Shown piece by piece: positions 1 to 7,465 of a DNA stretch of 33,113 bases; within the stretch, counting starts at the first letter, position 1; the number at the start of each line of letters is the position of its first letter. This stretch comes from JBDKUD01 sp050943315. Its GTDB lineage: Bacteria; Bacillota; Syntrophomonadia; Syntrophomonadales; Syntrophomonadaceae. The stretch lies in contig JBMNOY010000021.1 of NCBI GenBank assembly GCA_050943315.1, forward strand, positions 1-33,113, given 5' to 3'. Below the pieces are notes generated by a model. It worked only from the letters and a program-made list of their open reading frames with translations, was not told the origin of the DNA and did no database searches. The translations under genes were made by a program, and so were the position numbers.

Positions 1-454
1 AACCAGTAAGATAGGTTTTTGTCATGTCCATCTCCCAAATTTGATTGGGCTTGGTAGGTTGACTAGGTCGCTCTTTCATCTGAACTATACGTCGGTTTTT
101 CAACCGTTGTTGGCTCAGACCTAATTTGTTCATAACCCGGTTAACCCGCTTCTGACTGACATTTATGTTAAATTCGCGTCTGAGTATAACGCGAATACGG
201 CGATAGCCATATAGGGGGTAGCGGTTACAGGCCATTTTGATTGCTGCGGATAGTTCTTTATCAGATACATAGTTCTGCTTAGGTTTAGGTGTTTTGTTAC
301 TCTTACGATTACGAGGATAGAATCGTGAGCGCGGCACTCCCAATATTTCAGCAGCATCTTTGATACTGATTCCGTCTTTTCTGAGTTCATTGGTCAATAC
401 AGTATAGTAATCCGGATCTACTTGCGAAGTTTGCGAGTGAAGAAATCTTCCGTT
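1..454 (-). CDS. IS3-family transposase OrfB, DDE integrase (C-terminus outside window)
   Basis: OrfB is the catalytic DDE part of the transposase, made as an OrfAB fusion by -1 frameshifting. Read in the -1 frame from the A8 run, the frame is open to base 1. It contains the typical HTH_21 segment (YPLYGYRRIRVILRREF), then KRVNRVMNKLGL, then PNQIWEMDMTKTYLTG, where the Asp of WEMDMT is the first catalytic DDE residue. The second Asp and the Glu lie beyond the window. No stop codon or frameshift is visible in this part, so the element may be active, but only about 150 codons can be read. Confidence 0.85.
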
Positions 455-720
455 TTTTTTAGTACCTCTACCTCCAGGGTTTTACGTCCCAGGGCTTGTT
501 CGAGTTCCTTTATTCTTAATTCTAAAGCTTTAACCTGGTTGGTTTTACCGTTGTTCTGGAGCCCCTGAACTCCACCGGCGATGAACTGGTCTCTCAGTTT
601 GTAGTAAGTTGCGGTGGATACTCCATATTTGCGGCACAGGTCTGAAATGGGTAATTCACCTTTTATTCCACTCAAAACCAAGGCTAGGGCATCATCATCG
701 GTTAGCTTTTTCTTCGGCAT
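418..720 (-). CDS. IS3-family transposase OrfA (helix-turn-helix protein)
   Basis: This 100-residue protein is the DNA-binding half of an IS3 transposase and recognises the ends of the element. An HTH of the transposase_8/IS911 OrfA type covers roughly residues 10-50 (ISDLCRKYGVSTATYYKLRD). A leucine/isoleucine heptad coiled coil follows at about 65-90 (ALELRIKELEQALGRKTLEV), the usual oligomerisation segment. The start is ATG at 720, preceded on the minus strand by GGGAGGAG. Near its 3' end the gene contains a run of eight A (minus strand, 460-453), from which ribosomes can slip into the OrfB frame. The length is normal for the family, so OrfA looks intact. Confidence 0.9.
   Translation of the reverse strand: MPKKKLTDDDALALVLSGIKGELPISDLCRKYGVSTATYYKLRDQFIAGGVQGLQNNGKTNQVKALELRIKELEQALGRKTLEVEVLKKTEDFFTRKLRK
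453..460 (-). promoter_or_regulatory. programmed -1 frameshift site (A8 slippery run) between OrfA and OrfB
   Basis: The OrfA codons here read CTA AAA AAA ACG, which contains the A-AAA-AAA slippery heptamer. A -1 slip gives AAC GGA AGA and joins the open OrfB frame with no stop codon, bypassing the OrfA stop at 420-418. A-rich slippery heptamers are the established way IS3 elements make OrfAB. Use of this site is inferred. No downstream stimulatory pseudoknot was checked. Confidence 0.7.
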
Positions 721-786
721 GGTAGTTCTCCTCCCTTAATTGGATTCTACCATAACCGTGTTGTCACTCTGTGGGTATCAGTATAC

Positions 787-1209
787 AATAACCGTTTAGA
801 TAGAATATTTGCTACTGATATAGACAACGAAGTATTAGAAAAAGCGGCCCTGGGGTTGTATAATGAAAAGGCAGTGCAAACTGTTCCCGAGCCGTATAAA
901 AGTAAATATTTTACACGTGATAGTGATTGCTATCGCGTTGATGAGTGCCTCAGGAAGATGGTGCAGTTCCAGCGGCATGACCTGTTAAAGGACAACTATA
1001 ACCGTGGTTTTGATTTGATATTGTGTCGTAATGTAGTAATATATTTCACGGAAGAAACCAAACATAGGCTATATTGCCGGTTTGCCGATGCTTTGCGAAG
1101 TAAAGGGGTTATTTTTATTGGCAGTACGGAACAGATTTTTCAGGCCCGGGAATTGGGACTAAAATCTATAGCTACTTTTTTTTTATCAAAAAGTGTAAAT
1201 TATCAATAA
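787..1209 (+). pseudogene. cheR: cheR, chemotaxis methyltransferase, 3' fragment cut off by the IS
   Basis: CheR transfers methyl groups from S-adenosylmethionine to glutamates of chemoreceptors. Only the C-terminal SAM-binding part remains. The frame reads RIFATDIDNEVLEKAALGLY (the post-I acidic ATDID loop that contacts SAM), then VPEPYKSKYF, then FDLILCRNVVIYF (motif IV-like) and ends SIATFFLSK. The N-terminal receptor-binding domain and the glycine motif I are missing; upstream sequence is insertion element. The frame stays open upstream into IS DNA, but no good start or ribosome binding site fits a functional protein. The first ATG-like context (856) would begin inside the methyltransferase fold. 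The rest of cheR should lie on the far side of the IS. Confidence 0.85.
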
Positions 1210-1478
1210 TTATGCTAAATGAATTAAAAATTCCTAGACCAGAAAAAGAGGAAATATCAGCTAAATAGCGAAAACTTATACTGACATTAATAGTCTTAAT
1301 ATACTCAGGGTGGGACACGGCATATTAGTTCTTAACAAAGGCGGTGCCGTAGTAAATAAATAACATAAATTATCAGACTCATGGGGGTGGTTAATTAAAA
1401 TATTATTCTATACCTCAGTAGTGGTATTTAGGTACAGGTTCCGCAAGTAAATTACTAGACGTAAAGGAGGAATGAAAC
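1210..1478. other. intergenic region between cheR fragment and etfB
   Basis: This AT-rich stretch of about 270 bases has no convincing gene. An 18-codon frame starting at about 1211 lacks a ribosome binding site. The promoter of the etf operon is expected here, but I see no clean pair of -35/-10 boxes. A weak inverted repeat pairs ACGGCA (about 1317) with TGCCGT (about 1345). The only firm signal is the etfB ribosome binding site AAAGGAGGAA just before 1479. Confidence 0.5.
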
Positions 1479-2231
1479 TTGAAGGTTATGGTGTGTGTTA
1501 AGCAAACATTTGACACTGAGGCCAAAATTGAGTTGAAAGATGGCAAGATCAATGATGCGGGTATTAATTTAATTATCAACCCGTATGACGAAGTTGCTGT
1601 AGAGGGAGCTATTCAATTAAAGGAAAAGAAAGTTGCTGATGAAGTAGTCGTAGTTTCAGCTGGTTCAGACAAAGCTATGGATGCTATTCGTACTGCTTTA
1701 GCAATGGGTGCTGATAGAGGTATCTTGATTAAGCAGGATACTGCTGCTGATGAATATGCCAGAGCAGTAGCTTTGGCTGCAGCCATAAAAGCCGAAAATC
1801 CTGATTTGATTCTTGCTGGTCATGTTGCTGCCGATGATGGTTCTTCACAGGTTCCCACCCGGATTGCAGAAATCCTCGGCCTTCCCCATATAAACGTTAT
1901 TACTTCTCTTGACATTGCTGGTGGCAAGGTAACCTGCTCCAGTGAAGCTGATGGCGGTACCCAGGTAACTGAGGTTAGCCTCCCGGCAGTTATTTCCAGT
2001 CAGGTTAGCTGGAATGAACCCCGTTATCCGTCCATGAAGGGAATTATGCAGGCGAAGAAAAAACCTGTGGCTACTGTAGATGCTGCCGCAGCCGACAATA
2101 AAGTTAACATAGTCGAATTTAGTCTGCCCGCTGCCAAGACAGCCGGTGTTAAGATTGAGGACGAACCCGAAGTAGCTGGCGCAAAATTGGCAGATTGGAT
2201 GAAGAATACCGTAAAGGTAGAAGTAAAATAA
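1479..2231 (+). CDS. etfB: electron transfer flavoprotein, beta subunit
   Basis: EtfB pairs with EtfA to form the soluble FAD heterodimer that takes electrons from acyl-CoA dehydrogenases. The 250-residue length is usual. It opens with MKVMVCVKQTFDTEA, followed by NLIINPYDEVAVEGA. The beta-ETF signature appears late (SWNEPRYPSMKGIMQAKKKP, about residues 180-200). The start is TTG at 1479, nine bases after a strong AAAGGAGG. etfA follows after 31 bases, then a membrane FeS oxidoreductase gene, so this ETF probably feeds the quinone pool rather than a soluble partner. From sequence alone I cannot say whether it binds a second, bifurcating FAD. The linked membrane oxidoreductase argues for the non-bifurcating, quinone-linked type, which is inference. 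Confidence 0.95.
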   Translation: MKVMVCVKQTFDTEAKIELKDGKINDAGINLIINPYDEVAVEGAIQLKEKKVADEVVVVSAGSDKAMDAIRTALAMGADRGILIKQDTAADEYARAVALAAAIKAENPDLILAGHVAADDGSSQVPTRIAEILGLPHINVITSLDIAGGKVTCSSEADGGTQVTEVSLPAVISSQVSWNEPRYPSMKGIMQAKKKPVATVDAAAADNKVNIVEFSLPAAKTAGVKIEDEPEVAGAKLADWMKNTVKVEVK

Positions 2232-2265
2232 GTAAAGAGAAATTTATTTTAAAGGAGGGTGCTTG

Positions 2266-3219
2266 ATGGCAGGGACATGGATATTTGTAGAACAAAGAGA
2301 CGGTAATATCCGTAAAGTTACTTTTGAAATGCTCTCAGAAGCCAAGAAATTCGGAGATGAAGTATGTGCAGTAGTATTTGGTAAAGGCGTAGAAGGCTTA
2401 GCTCCTGAGTTTGCAAAATATGGTGCAGATAAAGTTTATGTGGCTGATGCAGATGTATTTGCCAACTATAATACTGGCGCTTATGTAGCTCAGATGGTGG
2501 CAATGATTAATGAGTATAGCCCTAATGCAATTTTATTTGCTCACACATTTAACGGCAGAGATTTCGCATCCAGATTAGCCCAAAAATTAGAACTGGGTCT
2601 GGCTACCGATGCTCTTGCAGTTGATATGACAGCAGGCAAAGGTGTATTTACCCGGTCTATCTATGCCGGTAAAGCCCTGGCCAAGGTCGAAGTGGCCGGA
2701 GCCCCGGTCCTGGGTACTATCCGTGCTGGTGTTTGGGAAGTTGTTCCCGCAGCTGGCGCCGGCGAAGTAGTAAAACCTGCTATTGCTGCCACTGATGCTG
2801 ATGTATATCAAACCGTAAAAGAATTCAAACCTTCAGTATCTGCTAGGCCAGAACTTACCGAAGCTGACGTAGTTGTAGCTGGTGGCCGTGGTTGCAAAGG
2901 CCCCGAAGGCATTAAAATCATAGAAGAACTTGCTGACCTATTAGGTGCTGCTGTTGGTGGATCCCGTGCTTCTATTGATTCCGGTTGGTTGGGACATGAA
3001 CTGCAGGTAGGGCAGACCGGTAAGGTTGTTAACCCCAATCTGTATATAGCTTGCGGTATTTCCGGTGCAATCCAGCATTTGGCTGGTATGGCATCTTCAA
3101 AATTCATTGCAGCAGTTAATACCGATACTGAAGCTCCCATTTTCGGTGTTTCTGATTTTGGCGTAGTAGGAGATCTGTTCAAAGTTGTTCCAGTCGTAAT
3201 AAGCGAATTGAAAAAATAG
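2266..3219 (+). CDS. etfA: electron transfer flavoprotein, alpha subunit
   Basis: EtfA carries the FAD that shuttles electrons between acyl-CoA dehydrogenases and the downstream oxidoreductase. The protein has 317 residues. The N-terminal nucleotide-binding-like domain is followed by the C-terminal FAD domain with GGRGCKGPEG, AAVGGSRASIDSGWL, VGQTGKVVNPNLYIACGISG and AVNTDTEAPIFGVSDFGVVG, all standard alpha-ETF blocks. ATG at 2266 is chosen because it is seven bases from AAAGGAGG (2251-2258); a TTG directly before it at 2263 would be closer to the site. The gene lies 34 bases after etfB and shares its operon. A perfect hairpin follows the stop codon, before the FeS oxidoreductase gene. Confidence 0.95.
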   Translation: MAGTWIFVEQRDGNIRKVTFEMLSEAKKFGDEVCAVVFGKGVEGLAPEFAKYGADKVYVADADVFANYNTGAYVAQMVAMINEYSPNAILFAHTFNGRDFASRLAQKLELGLATDALAVDMTAGKGVFTRSIYAGKALAKVEVAGAPVLGTIRAGVWEVVPAAGAGEVVKPAIAATDADVYQTVKEFKPSVSARPELTEADVVVAGGRGCKGPEGIKIIEELADLLGAAVGGSRASIDSGWLGHELQVGQTGKVVNPNLYIACGISGAIQHLAGMASSKFIAAVNTDTEAPIFGVSDFGVVGDLFKVVPVVISELKK

Positions 3220-3240
3220 TTTTGCTGATGTAAGCGGATG

Positions 3241-3271
3241 GCTGGATATGTGATACGCTCACATATCCAGC
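3241..3271 (+). promoter_or_regulatory. perfect 13-bp hairpin between etfA and the FeS oxidoreductase gene
   Basis: GCTGGATATGTGA at 3241-3253 is the exact reverse complement of TCACATATCCAGC at 3259-3271, with a five-base loop. No T-run follows (TAATTAAATTG), so it is a poor intrinsic terminator. Likely roles are protecting the 3' end of the etfBA message, being an RNA processing point, or partial attenuation that sets more EtfAB than membrane partner. The structure is seen; the role is inference. Confidence 0.6.
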
Positions 3272-3308
3272 TAATTAAATTGTAACGGTATTAAGGAGGG
3301 AATTATTG

Positions 3309-5441
3309 ATGATTTTCGGATATCATCCCTTTGAAGGTGGTTTCGAAGTCCCAATGCGCGTGGTTGGGGCTAATATTCCCTACGAATGGCTTATCTATAT
3401 CATAATGTTTATCCCCATTGGTGTTTTCCTGTACGGTTTCTGGAAAAAGGCTGAAGTTTGGCTCCTGGCCAAGGGTGAAATACACAGGAATGATAAGATA
3501 GGGCAACGTATAGTTTCTTTACTGGTAAATGCATTGTTGCAGGCCAAGGTAGTTAAAAAACCACTGGCAGGGTGGATGCATTTCTTTCTTTTCTGGGGCT
3601 TTTTCCTGTTATTTGCGGCAGCCGGTGTGGATGCAATGCATAATATGATTAAATGGCCTCACCTGGAAGGTGCAACCTATATCGGAATGTCTTGGATCGT
3701 AGACGTTTTAGGTTTCCTGGCAATGATAGGTATTGTGGTATTAGGTATTATAAGATATTGCCAAAAACCGGAGAGATTAAATGATACCAAATCCTCAGAT
3801 GGTTGGATCATACTTCTCATATTTGTTATCCTTTTAACTGGCTTCTTTATTGAAGGCTTTAGAATAGCTGCACAGATCAAACTTTCCACCACAATGAGCC
3901 AAATTGCATATGAAAAAGTTGCTTCTCCGATAGGATGGGCATTTTCTTCGTTATTTGCTGGTATGAGTTTGGACGGAATTCTCATATGGCACAGATTTTT
4001 ATGGTGGTTCCACATGGCTTTGGCCTTCCTGTTCATCGCATTGGTTCCTTTCACCAAGTTGTGGCATATTTTTGCCAGTATGATTAATTATTTCTTCCGT
4101 GACCTGGAACCTTCGGCATGCCGGATGGTTGAAAACATTGAGGAAGCTACCAGCTTTGGTGTGGAAAATATCGAAGAATATGGCTGGAAAGATCTTCTGG
4201 ATTTGGATACCTGTATTCGCTGCGGCAGATGTCAGGAAAACTGCCCGGCATATAATACTGGTAAGGCCTTAAATCCCAAGTTAACACTTATTCAGGCTAT
4301 GAAACAGCATCTTGATGCAAAAGTTCCTTATCTCCTTGAAGCCAAGGCCAGCGGCGCCAGCGCTGAAGCTGAAGAGATGGCTATGACTGAGGAAGCCGAA
4401 GAAGTTAATCCTATGGAGCAAAGCCTGATTTATGATGTGGTTACCACTGATGTAATCTGGGATTGTACTAACTGCCGGGCCTGTATGGAACACTGCCCGA
4501 TGTATATTGAGCACATTCCCAAGATAATTGAACTGCGCAGAAACCTGGTTATGTGGCAGGGAGATATGCCTGGTGAAGCTCAGGCGGCCTTCACTAATAT
4601 GGAACGTAACTACAACCCCTGGGGTGTTGGCTGGGCTAATCGTGCCTCCTGGCTGGATGAGAGAGGCGTTAGAGACAAGGTTAATCTCTTAGGCGAAGAT
4701 GGTAAAGATTTTGAATACCTGCTCTACGGCGGTTGCGGAGTTTCCTTTGACGATCGTTATAAGAGAGTCGGCGAGGCTCTGGTTAATCTGCTTGACAAAG
4801 CTGGAGTAAAATTTGGCTACCTGGGAACCGAAGAATTCTGTTGTGGTGATTCAGCCCGCAGACTGGGTAATGAATATCTTTATCAGACTCTGGTAAGCCA
4901 AAACCTGGAGAGCTTTAACAATTACGGAGTTAAAAAGATAATTGCCATTTGCCCGCATTGTTATAATGCCTTAAAGAATGAATATCCGCAGATGGGCGGA
5001 AATTACGAAGTTTACCATTATACCGAATTCCTGGCTAAATTAATTGCCGAAGGTAAATTAAAGGCCAACAAAGCGCTGGGTCTTAAAGCAACTTATCATG
5101 ACTCTTGCTTCCTGGGAAGACATAATAATGTCTATGAAGATCCCAGAAAGGTTTTAAGAGCAGCTGGGGCTAATATTATTGAAATCGAAAAGGGTAAAAA
5201 CTTTGGATTCTGCTGTGGCGCCGGTGGTGGACGCATGTGGTTGGAGGAAGAAGCAGTGGAAGGGTACAAACGTATTAATGATACCCGTACTGATCAACTG
5301 CTGGTTCCGAATCCAGACATGATTGTAACCAACTGTCCGTTCTGCTTAACCATGATTAACGACGGTGTTAAGGCTGCCGGAGTTGAAGAACAGACCAAGG
5401 TATATGATGTTGCTGAAGTATTATGGAAGGCAATGGAATAA
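3309..5441 (+). CDS. membrane-bound FeS/heme oxidoreductase, ETF:menaquinone oxidoreductase type
   Basis: This 710-residue protein probably passes electrons from reduced EtfAB to menaquinone. The N-terminal third is a NarI-like membrane domain with about six hydrophobic spans (for example WLIYIIMFIPIGVFLYGFW, MHFFLFWGFFLLFAAAGV, IILLIFVILLTGFFI). It has several histidines suited to heme b (HNMIKWPH, IWHRFLWWFH). Two ferredoxin-type clusters follow: CIRCGRCQENCP near residue 302 and CTNCRACMEHCP near 386. Two CCG domains then follow (CCGDSARR near 511, CPHCYNAL, CFLGRHNN, CCGAGGGRMW near 635, CPFCLTMI), as in heterodisulfide reductase subunit HdrD/GlpC. ATG 3309 lies eight bases after AAGGAGGG; a TTG at 3306 precedes it. 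Its place directly after etfBA matches Syntrophomonas wolfei and supports the assignment. Confidence 0.88.
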   Translation: MIFGYHPFEGGFEVPMRVVGANIPYEWLIYIIMFIPIGVFLYGFWKKAEVWLLAKGEIHRNDKIGQRIVSLLVNALLQAKVVKKPLAGWMHFFLFWGFFLLFAAAGVDAMHNMIKWPHLEGATYIGMSWIVDVLGFLAMIGIVVLGIIRYCQKPERLNDTKSSDGWIILLIFVILLTGFFIEGFRIAAQIKLSTTMSQIAYEKVASPIGWAFSSLFAGMSLDGILIWHRFLWWFHMALAFLFIALVPFTKLWHIFASMINYFFRDLEPSACRMVENIEEATSFGVENIEEYGWKDLLDLDTCIRCGRCQENCPAYNTGKALNPKLTLIQAMKQHLDAKVPYLLEAKASGASAEAEEMAMTEEAEEVNPMEQSLIYDVVTTDVIWDCTNCRACMEHCPMYIEHIPKIIELRRNLVMWQGDMPGEAQAAFTNMERNYNPWGVGWANRASWLDERGVRDKVNLLGEDGKDFEYLLYGGCGVSFDDRYKRVGEALVNLLDKAGVKFGYLGTEEFCCGDSARRLGNEYLYQTLVSQNLESFNNYGVKKIIAICPHCYNALKNEYPQMGGNYEVYHYTEFLAKLIAEGKLKANKALGLKATYHDSCFLGRHNNVYEDPRKVLRAAGANIIEIEKGKNFGFCCGAGGGRMWLEEEAVEGYKRINDTRTDQLLVPNPDMIVTNCPFCLTMINDGVKAAGVEEQTKVYDVAEVLWKAME

Positions 5442-5475
5442 AAGCAATCATTTATTAGCTAAAGTTAAAGAGTTT

Positions 5476-5511
5476 CAGGCTGTCGATATAAATTCGACAG
5501 CCTGATTTTTT
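5476..5511 (+). terminator. intrinsic terminator of the etf-oxidoreductase operon
   Basis: CAGGCTGTCGA (5476-5486) pairs perfectly with TCGACAGCCTG (5494-5504) across a seven-base loop. It is followed by A and six T. This is a textbook rho-independent terminator 35 bases after the oxidoreductase stop codon, and it closes the operon. Confidence 0.92.
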
Positions 5512-5654
5512 GAGCAGATAAATTAAAGAACATTTTTTAGCATATTGGTTAATAATAAACTAATAAAAACGAAAAATATTTAGAGGGAATTGTTTACCTG
5601 GGCTAGAACTAATATACCTTTGGGGTGAACAGTATATTTGAAAGGGGGATCAAT

Positions 5655-6155
5655 TTGAAGCTTGCTGTTTATCCAGGAAGTTTTGATCCAGTGACCAACG
5701 GCCACATAGATATATTGGAGAGAACCAGTCCACTATTTGACAGAATTATAGTCGCAGTAGTACATAATGTATCCAAAAAAGCCCTGTTTACTCCTCATGA
5801 GCGCGTTGATCTCATAAGGAAAAGTACCAGTCATCTACCTAATATCGATGTTGATTGTTTTAGCGGATTGCTGGCCGACTATATTTCAGGAAAAAACGCC
5901 TGTGCGATTATCAGGGGATTAAGGACAGTATCCGATTTTGAATATGAAATGCAAATGGCGATGATGAACAGGGTACTCATCCCTAACCTGGAGACTATTT
6001 TTGTAATGTCCGACAGTAAGTATATTTTTGTAAGTTCAAGTGGAGTCAAGGAGGCAGCATTACTTGGAGGGGATGTAAGTTCACTGGTCCCCAGGGTTGT
6101 CGAGCAAGGCCTGGTAGATAAGCTAACGTTAATCAAAAATAACCGGGAGGGCTGA
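5655..6155 (+). CDS. coaD: phosphopantetheine adenylyltransferase
   Basis: CoaD joins ATP and 4'-phosphopantetheine to dephospho-CoA, the penultimate step of coenzyme A synthesis. The 166-residue length is typical. Visible motifs are YPGSFDPVTNGH (the TxGH nucleotidyltransferase signature), IRGLRTVSDFEYEMQMAMMN (phosphopantetheine pocket) and SSSGVKEAALLGGDV. TTG at 5655 is chosen because it follows AAAGGGGG (5641-5648) and gives the normal N-terminus; an in-frame GTG at 5625 would add ten unrelated residues. A weak promoter (TTGTTT 5590, 17 bases, TATACC 5613) may lie upstream. In most Firmicutes coaD sits next to rsmD; here rsmD is 8 kb away at 13620. Confidence 0.95.
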   Translation: MKLAVYPGSFDPVTNGHIDILERTSPLFDRIIVAVVHNVSKKALFTPHERVDLIRKSTSHLPNIDVDCFSGLLADYISGKNACAIIRGLRTVSDFEYEMQMAMMNRVLIPNLETIFVMSDSKYIFVSSSGVKEAALLGGDVSSLVPRVVEQGLVDKLTLIKNNREG

Positions 6156-6173
6156 AGCCCTCCTTTGTTTTTT
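6146..6173 (+). terminator. intrinsic terminator of coaD, overlapping its stop codon
   Basis: GGAGGGC (6146-6152), loop TGAA, GCCCTCC (6157-6163), then TTTGTTTTTT. The coaD stop codon TGA (6153-6155) lies in the loop, so the stem starts inside the coding sequence. Confidence 0.88.
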
Positions 6174-6199
6174 GAAAAGTCATATTTTGTGGGTATAAT
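6172..6199 (+). promoter_or_regulatory. sigma-A type promoter of hslO
   Basis: TTGAAA at 6172-6177 and TATAAT at 6194-6199 are separated by 16 bases. Transcription would start near 6206, about 29 bases before the hslO start. The -35 box overlaps the end of the coaD terminator T-run. Confidence 0.75.
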
Positions 6200-6234
6200 T
6201 ACTAATGAAGAATTTAGTAGAGGAAGGAACAGAC

Positions 6235-7122
6235 ATGATAAGGAATGACTATCTTTTAAAGGCAATTGACAGCCAACAGCAGGTTAGAGTTTTAATAGCC
6301 AATACTACCGGAGTTGTCGAGGAAGCCCATCGCAGGCATAATACCTCGGCAACTGCTTCGGCTGCTCTGGGCAGGGTGCTTACGGCAACTATTATGATGG
6401 GAACGGATATGAAAGGCCCTCAGGATGTAGTAACAGTTCGTATTAACGGGAATGGAATCGGTGGACCAATAATCGTTACGGCCGACAACCAGGGTAATGG
6501 AAGAGGCTTTATATCTAATCCCGGAGCAGACCTTGAGCCACGCTATCCGGGTAAGCTAGCTGTTGGTGAATTAGTGGGCAAGGAAGGATATATCGAGGTA
6601 GTCAAGGATTTAGGTCTTAAACACCCCTTCATAGGACGGGTCCCGCTGGTAAGCGGGGAAATTGCGGAGGACTTTACACAGTATTTTATGACCTCGGAGC
6701 AAATACCGTCGTTGGTATCACTGGGCGTCTTAGTGGGACCTGGTTTAAATATTGAGGCTGCCGGGGGACTATTCGTGCAAGCCCTGCCCGGGGCTGATGA
6801 TGCAGTCCTGGCGATGATTGAACAAAACGTAACCGAGCTTGGACCGATCAGTTCGGTAATGAAGACTTATGATAGTCTAGAAAATGCGCTGGATCTGGTT
6901 ATGAAGGGTATTGGTTATAATATTATAGGAGAGCACCAACTGGCTTTCAGGTGTAATTGCAGCCGGGAGCGGTTGGCAGTTATTCTTTCCAGCCTGGGTG
7001 AAGAGGATATAGAATATATTTTTGAACAGGAAGGTAAACTGGAGGCGGTATGTAATTTCTGTCAGGAAAAGTACGAATATACTCCGGAAGAAATATTAGC
7101 CTTAAAAAAGCAAAAGCCTTAG
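6235..7122 (+). CDS. hslO: redox-regulated chaperonin Hsp33
   Basis: Hsp33 is a cytoplasmic holdase switched on when its zinc-binding cysteines are oxidised. The protein has 295 residues, as usual. It opens DYLLKAIDSQQQVRVLIANT and contains the conserved SAALGRVLTATIMMG and VTVRINGNGIGGPI. It ends with the four-cysteine zinc switch, C-x-C in FRCNCSRER and C-x2-C in VCNFCQEKY. ATG 6235 is preferred because AGGAAGG (6221-6227) lies seven bases upstream; an in-frame ATG at 6205 would fall at the predicted transcription start. It has its own promoter and ends in the stem of the terminator shared with rpmB. In a strict anaerobe it would guard against brief oxygen or disulfide stress. Confidence 0.95.
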   Translation: MIRNDYLLKAIDSQQQVRVLIANTTGVVEEAHRRHNTSATASAALGRVLTATIMMGTDMKGPQDVVTVRINGNGIGGPIIVTADNQGNGRGFISNPGADLEPRYPGKLAVGELVGKEGYIEVVKDLGLKHPFIGRVPLVSGEIAEDFTQYFMTSEQIPSLVSLGVLVGPGLNIEAAGGLFVQALPGADDAVLAMIEQNVTELGPISSVMKTYDSLENALDLVMKGIGYNIIGEHQLAFRCNCSRERLAVILSSLGEEDIEYIFEQEGKLEAVCNFCQEKYEYTPEEILALKKQKP

Positions 7123-7137
7123 AATTAATCTAAGGCT
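7101..7137 (-). terminator. terminator between convergent hslO and rpmB
   Basis: AGCCTTAGA (7115-7123) pairs with TCTAAGGCT (7129-7137) over a five-base loop. On the minus strand the stem is followed by TTTGCTTTTTT, so it mainly serves rpmB. On the plus strand only a weak T content follows. The hslO stop codon lies in the stem. Confidence 0.75.
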
Positions 7138-7150
7138 AATGTGATTAATG

Positions 7151-7339
7151 TTAGATTGCTCTTTTAACTTTGCCGGAGCGTAAGCAACGTGTACATACAT
7201 ACATTTTAGTAGGTGTGTCATTTACGATTACTTTGACACGTTGAACATTTGGTTTCCATTGCCGGTTGGTTCTTATATGGGAATGGCTGAATTTCTTACC
7301 AAAGGTTACGCTTTTTCCACATACTTCACATTTAGCCAC
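7151..7339 (-). CDS. rpmB: 50S ribosomal protein L28
   Basis: L28 is a structural protein of the large ribosomal subunit. The 62-residue product reads AKCEVCGKSVTFGKKFSHSH, NRQWKPNVQRVKV and MYVCTRCLRSGKVKRAI, the complete bacterial L28 pattern. It is the zinc-binding form, with two C-x2-C pairs (CEVC and CTRC). The start is GTG at 7339, preceded on the minus strand by GAGGGGG. It is transcribed alone from an extended -10 promoter and diverges from asp23. This rpmB-asp23-fakA arrangement is common in Firmicutes. Confidence 0.97.
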   Translation of the reverse strand: MAKCEVCGKSVTFGKKFSHSHIRTNRQWKPNVQRVKVIVNDTPTKMYVCTRCLRSGKVKRAI

Positions 7340-7375
7340 GATTTAGCCCCCTCTCTGTAACAGTTGCACTCAATT

Positions 7376-7404
7376 ATTTTAGCAGAAGAGATTGGAAAGG
7401 GCAA
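7376..7404 (-). promoter_or_regulatory. promoter of rpmB with extended -10 box
   Basis: On the minus strand TTGCCC (7404-7399), a 17-base spacer and TAAAAT (7381-7376), with TGC directly before the -10 to give TGCTAAAAT. The same nonamer recurs upstream of rsmD, pta and the mod regulator. Transcription would begin about 30 bases before the GTG start. Confidence 0.65.
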
Positions 7405-7465
7405 GCTAAGGAGGAATAAATCTTCAATTGAAGAATTATCAATATATTGGATTGGAGGGAGTTTT

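Larger units (their letters stand above)
1..787 (-). mobile_element. IS3-family insertion sequence, partial (other end outside window)
   Basis: OrfA and OrfB of an IS3-type transposase lie in the usual order on the minus strand, with OrfB in the -1 frame. The element runs off the window at base 1. Its 5' end must lie between the OrfA start (720) and the first recognisable cheR codon (about 787). On the minus strand a candidate terminal TG starts at 787 (TGTATACTGATACCC) or at 780 (TGATACCCACAGAG). Which is the true tip cannot be settled without the other end and the target duplication. The element interrupts cheR. Confidence 0.85.

Noticed and set aside
163..390. A 75-codon minus-strand frame in the IS element
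   Set aside because: It is out of frame with OrfB, whose own frame gives clear transposase motifs across the same bases.
1210..1265. An 18-codon frame after the cheR fragment
   Set aside because: No ribosome binding site, and too short to support.
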